This document shows positions 17,568-26,074 of a DNA stretch of 47,977 nucleotides, piece by piece. Both the position numbers and the translations under genes were made by a program. This DNA is from an uncultured Oribacterium sp. (GTDB lineage Bacteria > Bacillota > Clostridia > Lachnospirales > Lachnospiraceae): positions 1 through 47,977 of the forward strand of contig CAMKKZ010000031.1 in the NCBI GenBank assembly GCA_946413525.1. The letters run 5' to 3'. How positions within the stretch are numbered: the first letter of the stretch is position 1; each line of letters starts with the position of its first letter. The notes under the pieces are model-generated. The model was not told the DNA's origin. It was given only the letters and a program-made list of their open reading frames with translations, and did no database searches.

Positions 17568-17676
17568 AGTTTATCCGGCGTCAATGGATACAGCACCCGG
17601 CCCCGCAAGAAGAAAAACTCCGTGGTTGAAGAGGAGTCAGTTTATCCGGCGTCAACGGATACAGCACCCGATCCCC
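17568..17676 (-). repeat. Duplicated 3' end of the rRNA methyltransferase gene
   Basis: About 37 bp at 17568-17605 repeats 17639-17676, the last codons (encoding GAVSVDAG and stop) of the adjacent gene. The copy encodes GAVSIDAG and stop. It looks like a scar of tail duplication or replacement. Confidence 0.75.
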
Positions 17677-18916
17677 CTTCCGAAGAACTATCGGAAGCAT
17701 CGGATGTCGCCTCGCCTTGAGGATCCGCCGTACTATCCGCGGCTTCCCCTCCCACGGGAGCTTCCTCGACTGGATTCCCGAAATAGGAATAGAAATACGC
17801 CTTCATCATGCCATTATAGACCTTTCGGTTCTTTGCGGACTTGCCCAAATACTTCTCCGCATCCTCCCAGGCGCTGATGATATGCATATCCCAGCCGTCC
17901 AGCCCTTCATAAGCCTCCTTCAGCTCCGTATAGAGCATGGGCAGGTTCCTCTTGTCCTCGATCCTTTCCCCGTAAGGCGGGTTGCAGATCAGGATTCCGC
18001 GGCTCTTCTCATGCTGGAACTTGCCTATATCCCTCTCTTCAAGGCGAAGTATCTTCTCCACCCCCGCCCTTCTGGCATTCTCCCCCGCCACCCGGATGAT
18101 ATCCGGATCGATATCATAGCCCCGAATATCCGGAACGGATGCAGCGGTGCCCTCCAGCATGGCATGATCCGCAATGTCATTGGCTTCTTCAATGGCATTG
18201 TACCAGTAACGCCTATCCACCAGGTTTTTCCAGGACTCAGCCGCGAACGCCCGATCCATCCCGGGGGCAACGTTCGCCGCCATCATGGCCGCTTCGATCA
18301 GGAAAGTGCCCGAACCGCACATAGGGTCGGCCAGGGGCTTTGTCCCATCAAAACCGGTAAGCCGCAAAAGCGCGGCCGCTAGCGTTTCCGTAATGGGAGC
18401 CTTGCCCATTTTCAGGCGGTAGCCGCGCTTGTGCAGGGAATCACCGCTGCTGTCCAGGCAGACGGAGACCTCGTCCTTGTACACGAAGACCCTGACAGGG
18501 TACTTTGCCCCGTTCTCGGGGAATTTCTCCATATGGTAATGCTCCGACATCCGGTTCACCATTGCTTTTTTCATTATGGACTGTATGGAGCTTGTCGCAA
18601 AGAGCTTGGACTTTATGGAGCTGGCCTTTGTCACCCAGAAGCTGCCATCCGCCGGGATGAACTCCTCCCATGGGAGCTTCCTGGTTTCCTGGAACAGCCC
18701 ATCAAAGCTAAAGGCCTTGAAGGAGCCCACCTTCACCAGCACCCTCTCACCTGTACGGATAAATACATTCGCCCTGGCGATGGCATCCGCATCTCCCGTG
18801 AAGCTCACTCGTCCATCCGTAACTTTGGTGATTTCATAGCCGAGCTCGATGATTTCCTTTTTTGTCTCGGCCTCCAGGCCGAAGTGGCATGGAACCACAA
18901 GTTCATATGTCTTCAT
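17642..18916 (-). CDS. rlmL: RlmL-type 23S rRNA guanine-N2 methyltransferase (THUMP + UPF0020)
   Basis: The 424-residue protein methylates a guanine of 23S rRNA using S-adenosylmethionine. An N-terminal ferredoxin-like/THUMP region (about 1-160) binds RNA. The methyltransferase domain (about 165-385) contains the SAM-binding LADPMCGSGTFLIEAA motif and the catalytic NPPYGER motif. Length of the core matches the B. subtilis YpsC group, not the longer fused E. coli RlmL. A disordered acidic Ser/Glu/Gly tail of about 40 residues has been added at the C-terminus and its DNA is duplicated downstream. I chose ATG 18916 over TTG 18919. The SD (AGAGGA) comes from the edge of a two-hairpin repeat. Confidence 0.9.
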   Translation of the reverse strand: MKTYELVVPCHFGLEAETKKEIIELGYEITKVTDGRVSFTGDADAIARANVFIRTGERVLVKVGSFKAFSFDGLFQETRKLPWEEFIPADGSFWVTKASSIKSKLFATSSIQSIMKKAMVNRMSEHYHMEKFPENGAKYPVRVFVYKDEVSVCLDSSGDSLHKRGYRLKMGKAPITETLAAALLRLTGFDGTKPLADPMCGSGTFLIEAAMMAANVAPGMDRAFAAESWKNLVDRRYWYNAIEEANDIADHAMLEGTAASVPDIRGYDIDPDIIRVAGENARRAGVEKILRLEERDIGKFQHEKSRGILICNPPYGERIEDKRNLPMLYTELKEAYEGLDGWDMHIISAWEDAEKYLGKSAKNRKVYNGMMKAYFYSYFGNPVEEAPVGGEAADSTADPQGEATSDASDSSSEGGSGAVSVDAG

Positions 18917-18927
18917 CAATATATAAT

Positions 18928-19073
18928 CCTCTTTTATCGGAATAGGCTTTAGCCGCCCTAAGCTTTAACATGGCAAACCGCCTGCGGAGCAATTCGGCTC
19001 TTCTACCGGAATAGGCTTTAGCCGCCCTATGTTCTGACATGGCAAACCGCCTGCGGAGCAATTCGGCTCTTCT
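18928..19073 (-). repeat. Two tandem units of the two-hairpin leader repeat upstream of rlmL
   Basis: The units repeat with a 69-bp period (AATAGGCTTTAGCC at 18941 and 19010). They are a divergent subtype with an ATAGG/CCTAT stem and a CCGCCTGCGG core. On the minus strand the last unit ends in AAAAGAGGA, which is the rlmL SD. An ATG in the unit opens a 22-codon frame that overlaps the rlmL start. Confidence 0.8.
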
Positions 19074-19088
19074 ATCACAGAAGCGATA

Positions 19089-19802
19089 CTAACGGCCTCC
19101 GAACATTCCTTTGAAAAACCAGAGCAGCACCAACACTACCAGGATAGGAAGGATGACCGGCGCAATGAGGGAAAACAAACCGCCGATGATCCACCCGATT
19201 AAATTCAAGACCACAAAAACCGAAATCACTACAGCAAAGCAGCCAAAGCCGCTGAACTGAATGCCGTGTCCGAATGGCAGCTGACGTATTGCGAAAAAAT
19301 TCCGAAGAAACGACCTCCAGCCGGAATTCTCATTTCCGGAACGGCCTCCTTCGACCGTATCCCCGGAAGCGGTTCTTGTCCCTGGCGCGTCATCGCCCCC
19401 CATTCCAGCCTGCCACGGCCCCCTGTTGAAGAAGTCCCAGGCTGTCCTCTGCTTCTCCTCCTGAAATCTCCCATCCTGGAAAGGATCCTCTGAAAAACCA
19501 TTCCCGAACGAAGCATCGCCGGAAAATGGGTTCCGCCTCTCGTTTGGAATATCCGCATCCTCGTAACGGAAGGTATTCTCTCTGGCTATGATGTCTCCCC
19601 CGGCAAGAGCGGCGTCCATAATGGTCCTCGCCAGAAGCCTTGGATCTCCCAGCTCTTCCATAACCTCCGCTTCTTTTTTCCCTGCCGCAAGAGCGTCGTC
19701 AATATAGGCGGAATAATAGGCAAGCTGCTCACGAATGACATCTGCGGAAACATTTTGATTCAGCTCGGCATTTAAAGTCCTCAGAAATTCGTCCCTCGTC
19801 AT
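19089..19802 (-). CDS. DUF1700-type membrane protein
   Basis: The 237-residue protein begins MTRDEFLRTLNAELN, like the DUF1700 family: a helical N-terminal domain (about 1-80, with ADVIREQLAYYSAYIDDAL and MEELGDPRLLA), a Gly/Asn/Arg-rich disordered middle, and two hydrophobic helices at the C-terminus ending LLWFFKGMFGGR. Relatives lie in the membrane and are often paired with PadR regulators; no PadR gene is present here. ATG 19802 follows GGGGAGG. The frame stays open further upstream to 19901, but that part is translated two-hairpin repeat, so I exclude it. Confidence 0.8.
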   Translation of the reverse strand: MTRDEFLRTLNAELNQNVSADVIREQLAYYSAYIDDALAAGKKEAEVMEELGDPRLLARTIMDAALAGGDIIARENTFRYEDADIPNERRNPFSGDASFGNGFSEDPFQDGRFQEEKQRTAWDFFNRGPWQAGMGGDDAPGTRTASGDTVEGGRSGNENSGWRSFLRNFFAIRQLPFGHGIQFSGFGCFAVVISVFVVLNLIGWIIGGLFSLIAPVILPILVVLVLLWFFKGMFGGR

Positions 19803-19807
19803 TTTTC

Positions 19808-19901
19808 CTCCCCTGTCAGAGTGGGTTATGCCGCTCTGATTCAATGTCAAACCAATGCGGTATCGCATCAGCAAGGCTCCCCTATTAGAGTGGTTTTCCA
19901 C
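19808..19901 (-). repeat. Two-hairpin leader repeat, one full and one partial unit
   Basis: The full unit spans about 19808-19876, with a CAGAGTGG/CCGCTCTG stem and a TGCGGTATCGCA hairpin. A partial second unit follows to about 19901. On the minus strand the unit ends in GGGGAGG, the SD of the DUF1700-type gene. Unusually, the units are open in the same frame as the gene. Confidence 0.8.
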
Positions 19902-19923
19902 TTCATATGTTTTATAGTATAAC

Positions 19924-19965
19924 AGAATCCGCGCCTCGAATCTATAGTTTCATGGCGCGGATTCT
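19924..19965 (-). terminator. Hairpin after aspS
   Basis: A perfect 12-bp stem AGAATCCGCGCC (19924-19935 with 19954-19965) starts 8 bases past the aspS stop. There is little T-run on the minus strand, but stem strength and position suggest a terminator. Confidence 0.5.
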
Positions 19966-19972
19966 AAAAAGA

Positions 19973-21769
19973 CTATTGATTTTCTTTCGCAAGGCGAATT
20001 CCCAAATCCTCGAGCTGCTGCTGATCAAAAACAGGCGCAGGCGCGTCCATCATCGGATCAGATCCATCCTTGATCTTCGGGAACGCGATCACGTCCCGGA
20101 TCGTGTCCGACCCCACCATCCACATGGCCAGGCGGTCAAGGCCATACGCAAGCCCCGCATGAGGAGGCACCCCGTAGTGGAAGGCCTGCATCAGGAAGCC
20201 GAACTGTTGATCCGCCATTTCCGGCGTAAACCCAAGCTTCTCCAGCATTTTCTCCTGCACGTCGGCCTGATGTATTCTGACGGAACCGCCTCCCAGCTCC
20301 GTGCCGTTCAGAACAATGTCATAAGCCTTGGCGCGGACGCTGCCCTGATCCGTGTCAAGCATCGGCAGATCCTCTTCCATCGGCATGGTGAAGGGATGGT
20401 GCATCGCCTGATACCTTCCCAGCTCATCCGACCACTCAAACATGGGGAACTCGGTCACCCAGAGGAACTTCCAGGCTTTTTCATCAATAAGGGAAAGATC
20501 TCTGCCCAGGGCAAGGCGGAGTGTCCCCAGCACGTTCCATACAGTTTCCCGCTTCTTGTCCGACACGAAAAGGAGCAGATCCCCGGGGACGCATCCCATG
20601 GCCCCCTCCAGGGCTTTCAGCTCATCCTCCGAAAGGAATTTCGCGAAGGATGATTTCCTGCTGCCATCCTCCTGCAGCGAAAGCCATGCCAGCCCCTTCG
20701 CGCCGGCCTCCTTCGCCATTTCCGCATAGGCGTCAATCTTCTTTCTGGGCATATGAGCCTGTCCCTTAACACAGATGCCCTTTACCCATCCCCCTTCCGC
20801 GGCGCAGTCCCGAAAAACGGAAAAGCCGCAGTCCTTCACCACATCGGTCACATCCTGAAGCGGCATGCCGAAACGCATGTCCGGCTTGTCGCTGCCATAG
20901 GTCTCCATCGCGTCAATCCAGCGCATCCTCGGGATGGGCAGAGGAATTTCCACATTGCAGATTTCCCGGAAAAGATATTGCAAAAGCCGCTCGTTCACCT
21001 CGATCACATCGTCCACATCCACGAAGGAGAGCTCCATGTCAATCTGGGTGAATTCCGGCTGCCGGTCCGCCCGGAGATCCTCATCCCTGTAGCACCGGGC
21101 CAACTGGAAATAGCGGTCCATGCCCGAGACCATGAGGAGCTGTTTAAGGAGCTGCGGAGACTGGGGCAGTGCATAAAACGAACCGTGATGCAACCGACTG
21201 GGCACAAGGAAGTCCCTGGCCCCCTCCGGGGTCGACTTGATCAGCGTAGGGGTCTCAATCTCCAGAAATCCCTCTTCCTGCAGGAAAGACCGAACCTTGA
21301 AGGCAATCTGCGCCCGGGTCATGATCTTCCTCGCGAGCTCAGGGCGCCTTAAGTCCAGATACCTGTAACGAAGCCGGACCTCTTCCTTCGTCTTAATCCC
21401 GTCTTCGATTGGGAATGGCGGCACCTCCGACTCGGAAAGGATGCGCAGCGCCCGGGCGGAAATCTCAATGGCCCCCGTCTTCAGATCCTTATTCTGATCC
21501 TTGCCCCGGGATCGTACAACTCCCGTTACGGCAATAACAAATTCTGAACGAAGCCTGCCCGCCTTCTCAAAAACCTCCGCTCCGCAGTCGCATTCCTCAA
21601 AAACGATCTGCAAAATACCGGAACGATCCCGGAGATCCGTAAAAACAAGCCCCCCTTTGTTCCTGGATTTCTGCACCCAGCCCATCATCGTCACTGTCTT
21701 CCCGATACTGGACTCATCAAGCTCCGTGCAGCGGCACGTCCTCTGAAGCCCCTTCATCGACTCAGCCAT
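19973..21769 (-). CDS. aspS: Aspartyl-tRNA synthetase
   Basis: The 598-residue class IIb synthetase charges tRNA-Asp (or tRNA-Asp/Asn). An OB-fold anticodon domain (about 1-115) with GWVQKSRNKGGLVFTDLRDR is followed by the catalytic core with motif 2 (RCYRDEDLRADRQPEFTQID), a bacterial GAD insertion (about 295-410) and motif 3 (GLAYGLDRLAMWMVG). Length is normal for the bacterial type. The SD GAGGAGG comes from the edge of the four-unit repeat array upstream. hisS lies 393 bp upstream on the same strand, the usual clostridial pairing. Confidence 0.97.
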   Translation of the reverse strand: MAESMKGLQRTCRCTELDESSIGKTVTMMGWVQKSRNKGGLVFTDLRDRSGILQIVFEECDCGAEVFEKAGRLRSEFVIAVTGVVRSRGKDQNKDLKTGAIEISARALRILSESEVPPFPIEDGIKTKEEVRLRYRYLDLRRPELARKIMTRAQIAFKVRSFLQEEGFLEIETPTLIKSTPEGARDFLVPSRLHHGSFYALPQSPQLLKQLLMVSGMDRYFQLARCYRDEDLRADRQPEFTQIDMELSFVDVDDVIEVNERLLQYLFREICNVEIPLPIPRMRWIDAMETYGSDKPDMRFGMPLQDVTDVVKDCGFSVFRDCAAEGGWVKGICVKGQAHMPRKKIDAYAEMAKEAGAKGLAWLSLQEDGSRKSSFAKFLSEDELKALEGAMGCVPGDLLLFVSDKKRETVWNVLGTLRLALGRDLSLIDEKAWKFLWVTEFPMFEWSDELGRYQAMHHPFTMPMEEDLPMLDTDQGSVRAKAYDIVLNGTELGGGSVRIHQADVQEKMLEKLGFTPEMADQQFGFLMQAFHYGVPPHAGLAYGLDRLAMWMVGSDTIRDVIAFPKIKDGSDPMMDAPAPVFDQQQLEDLGIRLAKENQ

Positions 21770-21776
21770 CCCTTAT

Positions 21777-22075
21777 CCTCCTCTATTAAAATGGTTTTGG
21801 CCACCCTGTTTTCACGACACGCCGAAGCGTCTTTTATAGCAAATCGGATTCTCCCCATACCAAAGTGGGTTTTTGACAACTCTATTTTCATGGCACACCG
21901 AATCGGCTTTTATAGCAAACCGGATCCTCTCCCCTATCAGAGTGGGTTTTGGCCACTCTGAGTTCATGACAAACCGATGCGGCATCGCATCAGCAAGGCT
22001 CCATACCAAAGTGGGGTTTTGACAACTCTGTCTTTATAACAGACCAAAGCGCCTTTTATGGCAACCCGCTTCCAA
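21777..22075 (-). repeat. Four tandem units of the two-hairpin leader repeat upstream of aspS
   Basis: Units begin near 21777, 21850, 21926 and 22000 (spacing 68-78 bp). The third is the clearest: CTATCAGAGTGG, loop, CCACTCTG, then GACAAACC and GATGCGGCATCGCATC. The array fills nearly all of the 393-bp hisS-aspS gap. Units 2 and 4 share the variant CATACCAAAGTGG, so pairs may have duplicated together. Confidence 0.85.
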
Positions 22076-22162
22076 ACATATATCTGATATACCAGGATTC
22101 AGTGCCATGAATATCGGGGATTATCCCATAGAAATTCCGGCACCCCTTCAGTGCCGTATTCC

Positions 22163-23434
22163 TTACACGAAAAATTCAACAAATTCCGAATACCCCTCCT
22201 TCGAGAGCGATTCCTTCTGGAACTTCCTGTTCTTGTTCATATGCGTAAGGAGAATCGTCTCCCCTTCATTTCGGCGCCGCATGGCTTCCCGCAGCGCCCC
22301 GGCTGTCCTCTCCCTGTCCAGTTTCTTGTCCAGGAGGAACGCCGTTTTCTTTGCACTGAGTTTCTCCCCTGTCCCGTCCTCCATCATGATCGTAATGATG
22401 CGTTCAAAACCGATGGAAAAGCCCGCGGCCGGCGTATCCTTTCCAAGGAATCGCCCCACCATTTTGTCGTAGCGGCCGCCGCCTCCCACGGAACCGGAAA
22501 ATCCCTCCGTCCTGATTTCAAAAATAGGTCCCGTATAATAACCCATTCCGCGCACCAGTGTCGGGTCGAACTCCACCCGCACGGGGACATCCTCCGCCGA
22601 GCGTACCGAAGACATTATAAAGGCAAGGTTCGGGCAAACGCTTTCTTCAATGCAGCCCTCCAGCTTCTTCCCCAGGTCAAGCACGTCCCCGGGTTCGGTG
22701 CCCGGGTTCCCGGCGAGTTCCAGATACTTCTCAATCATGTCCTCGCTGTATCCGGCCGAAAGAAGCTCTTCCTTCACGCCCTCCTTGCCGATCTTGTCCA
22801 GCTTGTCCAGCGAGATGCAGACCTTTTCAAAATCCTCCTCCGGAAAGCCGGCAGCGCGCTGCATGCCCCGGAGAATCTCCCGGTCATTGAGAACGATTCG
22901 GAACGGGTGCAGACGGCCAAAGCCAATCCTGTTAAGGACGGTGGAAATTGCCAATATCAGCTCAATCTCCACCAAGGGGGAGGCATCGCCAAACACATCA
23001 ATATCACATTGGAAAAACTCCCGGAACCGGCCCTTCTGGGGCCTGTCCGCGCGGAACACCGGCCCGATCTGCAGAGCCTTGAAGGGATTAGGCAGCGCGG
23101 CCTGATTTTCCGCGTAAAACCTTGCCAGAGGCACCGTCAGGTCATATCGGAGGCCCGCGTCCGCAAGCCCCTCCTTATCCCCCGCGCCATAGGCGGCCTC
23201 CAGCTTTTCCCCGCGCTTGAGAATTTTGAAAATAAGCTTCTCATTATCCCCGCCCTGCTTGCTCAGCAGGTTTTCCAGATGCTCCACCACGGGCGTTTCT
23301 ATTTCCGTATAGCCAAAGGACCGGTATGTCCTCCTGATCTCTTCCAGCACATACTGCCTCAGCTCCATCTCCCCGGGCAGGATGTCCCTCATCCCCGTCA
23401 CCGGCTTTTTCTTAAGTGCCGTACCGCCAGCCAT
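22163..23434 (-). CDS. hisS: Histidyl-tRNA synthetase, short clostridial type
   Basis: The 423-residue class II synthetase charges tRNA-His. It begins with ALKKKPVTGMRDILPGEM and has GLRYDLTVPLARF, QIGPVFRADRPQKGRFREF (motif 2) and VRGMGYYTGPIFEI in place of the usual RGLDYYT motif, then a Gly-rich GGGGRYDKMVG and GFSIGFERI (motif 3). The C-terminal anticodon domain is short and ends NMNKNxKFQK-like (HMNKNRKFQKESL). These features match the short HisRS subtype common in Lachnospiraceae, so I take it as functional. No T-box leader was found upstream. Confidence 0.95.
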   Translation of the reverse strand: MAGGTALKKKPVTGMRDILPGEMELRQYVLEEIRRTYRSFGYTEIETPVVEHLENLLSKQGGDNEKLIFKILKRGEKLEAAYGAGDKEGLADAGLRYDLTVPLARFYAENQAALPNPFKALQIGPVFRADRPQKGRFREFFQCDIDVFGDASPLVEIELILAISTVLNRIGFGRLHPFRIVLNDREILRGMQRAAGFPEEDFEKVCISLDKLDKIGKEGVKEELLSAGYSEDMIEKYLELAGNPGTEPGDVLDLGKKLEGCIEESVCPNLAFIMSSVRSAEDVPVRVEFDPTLVRGMGYYTGPIFEIRTEGFSGSVGGGGRYDKMVGRFLGKDTPAAGFSIGFERIITIMMEDGTGEKLSAKKTAFLLDKKLDRERTAGALREAMRRRNEGETILLTHMNKNRKFQKESLSKEGYSEFVEFFV

Positions 23435-23556
23435 CTCTCCCCTTTTCCCCTTTCAGCATAACCTGGCGCATCCGCCATATCTCCTCATTCTTTTCCCGCA
23501 AACTCGGACAAGCCGCAGCTTTACAACACAAATCCGGCATAACATGTCGTCCGCAA

Positions 23557-23580
23557 GAATGAAAGGCTTGCCTTTCCTTC
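23557..23580. repeat. Hairpin of the ATGAAAGGC family
   Basis: GAATGAAAGGC-TT-GCCTTTCCTTC has one mismatch in an 11-bp stem. Preceded by CCGCAA, it is an inverted copy of the element at 17301-17328. Confidence 0.75.
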
Positions 23581-23605
23581 TCCGGCGCCATCGCTGCGGA
23601 CAGGC

Positions 23606-24880
23606 TCAGTGCTTCAAAAGATAATCCCGTACATCCTCGTCCACATCCAAAGTGGCAAAGTAATCCGCCGCCGTCTGCGCCCTCCGGATCAGCCGGACGC
23701 TGCGGTCCGGGCGGAGCAGCAGCTCCGCGCACCAGAGCTTCCCATTATAATTATATCCCATTGCAAAGCCATGGGCGCCGGCATCGTGAATAAAAAGATA
23801 ATCTCCCTTCTCGAGCATGGGCAGCATCCTGTCCACGGCAAACTTGTCATTGTTCTCACAGAGCGAGCCCGTAACGTCATACATATGCTCGCAGGGCAGA
23901 TTCTCCTTCCCAAGGACAGTGATGTGGTGGTATGCCCCATACATTGCCGGTCTCATCAGGTTGACGGCGCAGGCATCCACGCCGGCATAATGCTTATAAA
24001 TGTCTTTAAAATGAATCACCTTGCTGAGCAGTGCCCCGAAAGGTGCCAGCATGAAGCGGCCCAGCTCAGTGAATATCCTTACGTTTTGAAGGCCTGCCGG
24101 AACGAGAATCTCCTCATACGCCCTGCGGACGCCCTCGCCAATCACCCGGATGTCATTGGGACTGTCCTCCGGCCGGTAGGCGATCCCTATGCCCCCGGAA
24201 AGGTTCACAAAGGAAATATCCACCCCGCACTCCGTACGGACCCGGGCCGCAAGCTGAAAAAGCTGCCTCGCCAGAGCGGGATAATACTCATTCGTCACGG
24301 TATTGGAAGCCAGGAAGGCATGAATGCCAAAATTCTTCACGCCATATCCTTTCAAAATGCGGTAAGCCTCGAAAAGCTGCTCTTCCGTCATCCCGTATTT
24401 GGCGTCCTGAGGATTGTCCATGATAGTATTGGCAATGCGGAAATAACCGCCCGGATTGAAACGGAGGCAGATTGTCTCAGGGATATGGCCAAGGCATTCC
24501 TTCAGCTCCTCAATATTGGAAAAATCATCAAGGTTGATGATGGCTCCCAGCTTTTCCGCGAAAAGATACTCCTCCGGCGGCGTATCATTGGAAGAAAACA
24601 TGATGTCCTGCCCCCGGATCCCGCAGGCCTCGGAAAGCATCAGCTCCGTCATGGAGGAGCAATCCATGCCGCAGCCCTCCTCATGAAGGATACGCAAAAT
24701 GGAAGGATTCGGCGTAGCCTTGACCGCAAAATATTCCCGAAAGCCCGGGTTCCATGAAAAGGCCTCCCGCAGCGCGCGGGCGTTCTCCCGTATCCCCTGT
24801 TCGTCATAAAGATAGAAAGGAGTGGGATAAGTCTCATTGATACGTTTCACCTCTTCAAGGGAAATAAATGCCTTTTTCAA
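23606..24880 (-). CDS. lysA: Diaminopimelate decarboxylase (fold-type III PLP enzyme)
   Basis: The 424-residue protein matches the alanine racemase-fold decarboxylases. The PLP lysine lies in FAVKATPNP (near residue 54), with GMDCSSMTELMLSE, SSNDTPPEEY, the His in FGIHAFLASNT, NLSGGIGIAYRPED (phosphate-binding Gly stretch), TELGRFM and the substrate-side GSLCENNDKF. It probably converts meso-diaminopimelate to lysine. Related enzymes act on arginine, ornithine or carboxynorspermidine, so substrate is inferred from overall similarity. The start is TTG 24880, 7 bases after AAAGGAG. Confidence 0.87.
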   Translation of the reverse strand: MKKAFISLEEVKRINETYPTPFYLYDEQGIRENARALREAFSWNPGFREYFAVKATPNPSILRILHEEGCGMDCSSMTELMLSEACGIRGQDIMFSSNDTPPEEYLFAEKLGAIINLDDFSNIEELKECLGHIPETICLRFNPGGYFRIANTIMDNPQDAKYGMTEEQLFEAYRILKGYGVKNFGIHAFLASNTVTNEYYPALARQLFQLAARVRTECGVDISFVNLSGGIGIAYRPEDSPNDIRVIGEGVRRAYEEILVPAGLQNVRIFTELGRFMLAPFGALLSKVIHFKDIYKHYAGVDACAVNLMRPAMYGAYHHITVLGKENLPCEHMYDVTGSLCENNDKFAVDRMLPMLEKGDYLFIHDAGAHGFAMGYNYNGKLWCAELLLRPDRSVRLIRRAQTAADYFATLDVDEDVRDYLLKH

Positions 24881-24922
24881 AAATATTCTCCTTTCCTTTT
24901 TCCTTTTCTATTTTCCATTCTT

Positions 24923-24954
24923 CTAAGTATGAAAAGCAAGCTTTTCATACTTAG
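24923..24954. repeat. 15-bp hairpin of the ATGAAAAGC family
   Basis: CTAAGTATGAAAAGC-AA-GCTTTTCATACTTAG is perfect over 15 bp. It overlaps the stop codon (TAA within CCGCTAAG) of the rhomboid-fold gene and lies between it and lysA, where it may act as a processing or termination site. Confidence 0.8.
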
Positions 24955-25598
24955 CGGTAATCCCTGAAATTGATGACCTTGCCCCCTCTATGATGACGGG
25001 TCGTCAGATAGAAGAACAGTCCCACATTCAGGAGCGATAGAAGAATCGCAATCTTCGATCCGAGATCCGGCACAGTAAGGAACATATACGCATAAATCAG
25101 CACTTCCAGCCCCGCAAGGTACTTTGCCTTTATCGGAAAGAAGAAATACAGCATGAATGTGGCATCCGGAAACGTCAGCGCATACGCCAGGAAAATGCTG
25201 AACGTCATATATGTGGGATAAAGCTGCAAGGGGTAATGTGTGAGCAGATAAAACAAAATGCTGGTAAAAATCAGGAGCAGCACTCCCATAAAAAAGAAAA
25301 AGTTATATTTAAAAACTCCCCATACAGTCTCCAGCGTCTGCCCCAGGCTGTAATACACGAAAACACCGATCAGCATCCAGAAAATATTGCTGCTCGGATA
25401 ATAGAACAAGAACGTTACCAGCCTCCAGATATGTCCGTGCAGAATTGCCTCCGGATCCAGGTCAAGATAATAATAGTAAAGCATCGGATTAAAGCTCTGG
25501 ATCAGGAAGCCCACCACATACATGACGCAGATATATTTCATCAGATTTGGGATCGCATAGCGTCCCAGCTTTCGTTCCAGCTTTTCATAAATAGTCAT
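24951..25598 (-). CDS. Rhomboid/Derlin-fold membrane protein, probably without protease activity
   Basis: The 215-residue protein has about six membrane helices. The segment HGHIWRLVTFLFYYP matches the rhomboid/Derlin family, and YYSLGQTLETVWG fits the following loop and helix. The serine protease motif GxSG and the catalytic His are not visible, so it is probably a pseudoprotease with a chaperone or sorting role; this is inference. I chose ATG 25598, 6 bases after GGAGGG; the ATG at 25604 abuts the SD. It lies upstream of lysA with a hairpin across its stop codon. Confidence 0.78.
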   Translation of the reverse strand: MTIYEKLERKLGRYAIPNLMKYICVMYVVGFLIQSFNPMLYYYYLDLDPEAILHGHIWRLVTFLFYYPSSNIFWMLIGVFVYYSLGQTLETVWGVFKYNFFFFMGVLLLIFTSILFYLLTHYPLQLYPTYMTFSIFLAYALTFPDATFMLYFFFPIKAKYLAGLEVLIYAYMFLTVPDLGSKIAILLSLLNVGLFFYLTTRHHRGGKVINFRDYR

Positions 25599-25838
25599 AC
25601 GCATCCCTCCGGTCCAAAATATTCTGTTTTTGATCAGATATGTAATGCCGCCCCTATGGCGCCGTATTACACATCATGGAGCTTCGTCTGCACGGCTCAT
25701 ACGTTATTTCCCTGACATCGTCCGGATTCCAGATGCCTGGAACTCCGTACGCACGGCTCAAGCCTAAGCAGGCAGAAATTATAACATATTTCCTTTCCTA
25801 TTGGAAGTGAAATAAGAAACTAAAATTTTGGCAACAAA
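25599..25838. other. Intergenic region with hairpin and degenerate duplication
   Basis: No gene is seen. A TGTAAT/ATTACA hairpin with inner GCCGCC/GGCG pairs spans 25641-25671. Two related segments about 61 bp apart (near 25675 and 25736) share GCACGGCTCA. Confidence 0.5.
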
Positions 25839-26035
25839 CAAAATGATTCATTTACTAACCCCGCTTCGAAAGAAGCAAACAAAATGATTCATTTACTAAC
25901 CCTGCTTCGAAAGAAGCAAACAAAATGATTCATTTACTAACCCGCTTCGAAAGAAGCATACAAAATGATTCATTTACTACCCCGCTTCAAAAGAAGCAAA
26001 CAAAATGATTTATTTACTAACCCCGTTTCAAAACA
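25839..26035. repeat. Five tandem 40-41-bp units, each with two hairpins
   Basis: Units start at 25839, 25880, 25921, 25961 and 26001. Each contains the palindrome AAATGATTCATTT and the hairpin GCTTC-GAAA-GAAGC (a GNRA-type loop in copies 1-3, AAAA in copy 4, a weakened stem in copy 5). The array ends 40 bp before the start of the plus-strand gene at 26075. There are no unique spacers, so it is not a CRISPR array. Confidence 0.9.
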
Positions 26036-26074
26036 CATCCAAAAACAAAAATCTTATCATGAGGAGGTAAAGAT

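Larger units (their letters stand above)
17256..17641. other. Repeat-filled intergenic region
   Basis: No gene is supported in this 386-bp gap. It holds a perfect 11-bp hairpin (17301-17324), a composite repeat shared with 42041-42136, and a duplicated copy of the 3' end of the methyltransferase gene (17568-17605). Confidence 0.7.

Noticed and set aside
23435..23605. T-box leader for hisS or amino-acid riboswitch for lysA/aspS
   Set aside because: No T-box antiterminator core or lysine riboswitch features were found in the upstream gaps on either strand.
22151..24757. Long plus-strand open frames opposite hisS and lysA
   Set aside because: Both mirror highly conserved genes and give Arg/His/Pro-rich shadow proteins without family motifs.
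25839..26035. Array resembling CRISPR repeats
   Set aside because: The whole 40-41-bp unit is repeated with no unique spacers, and no cas genes are near.
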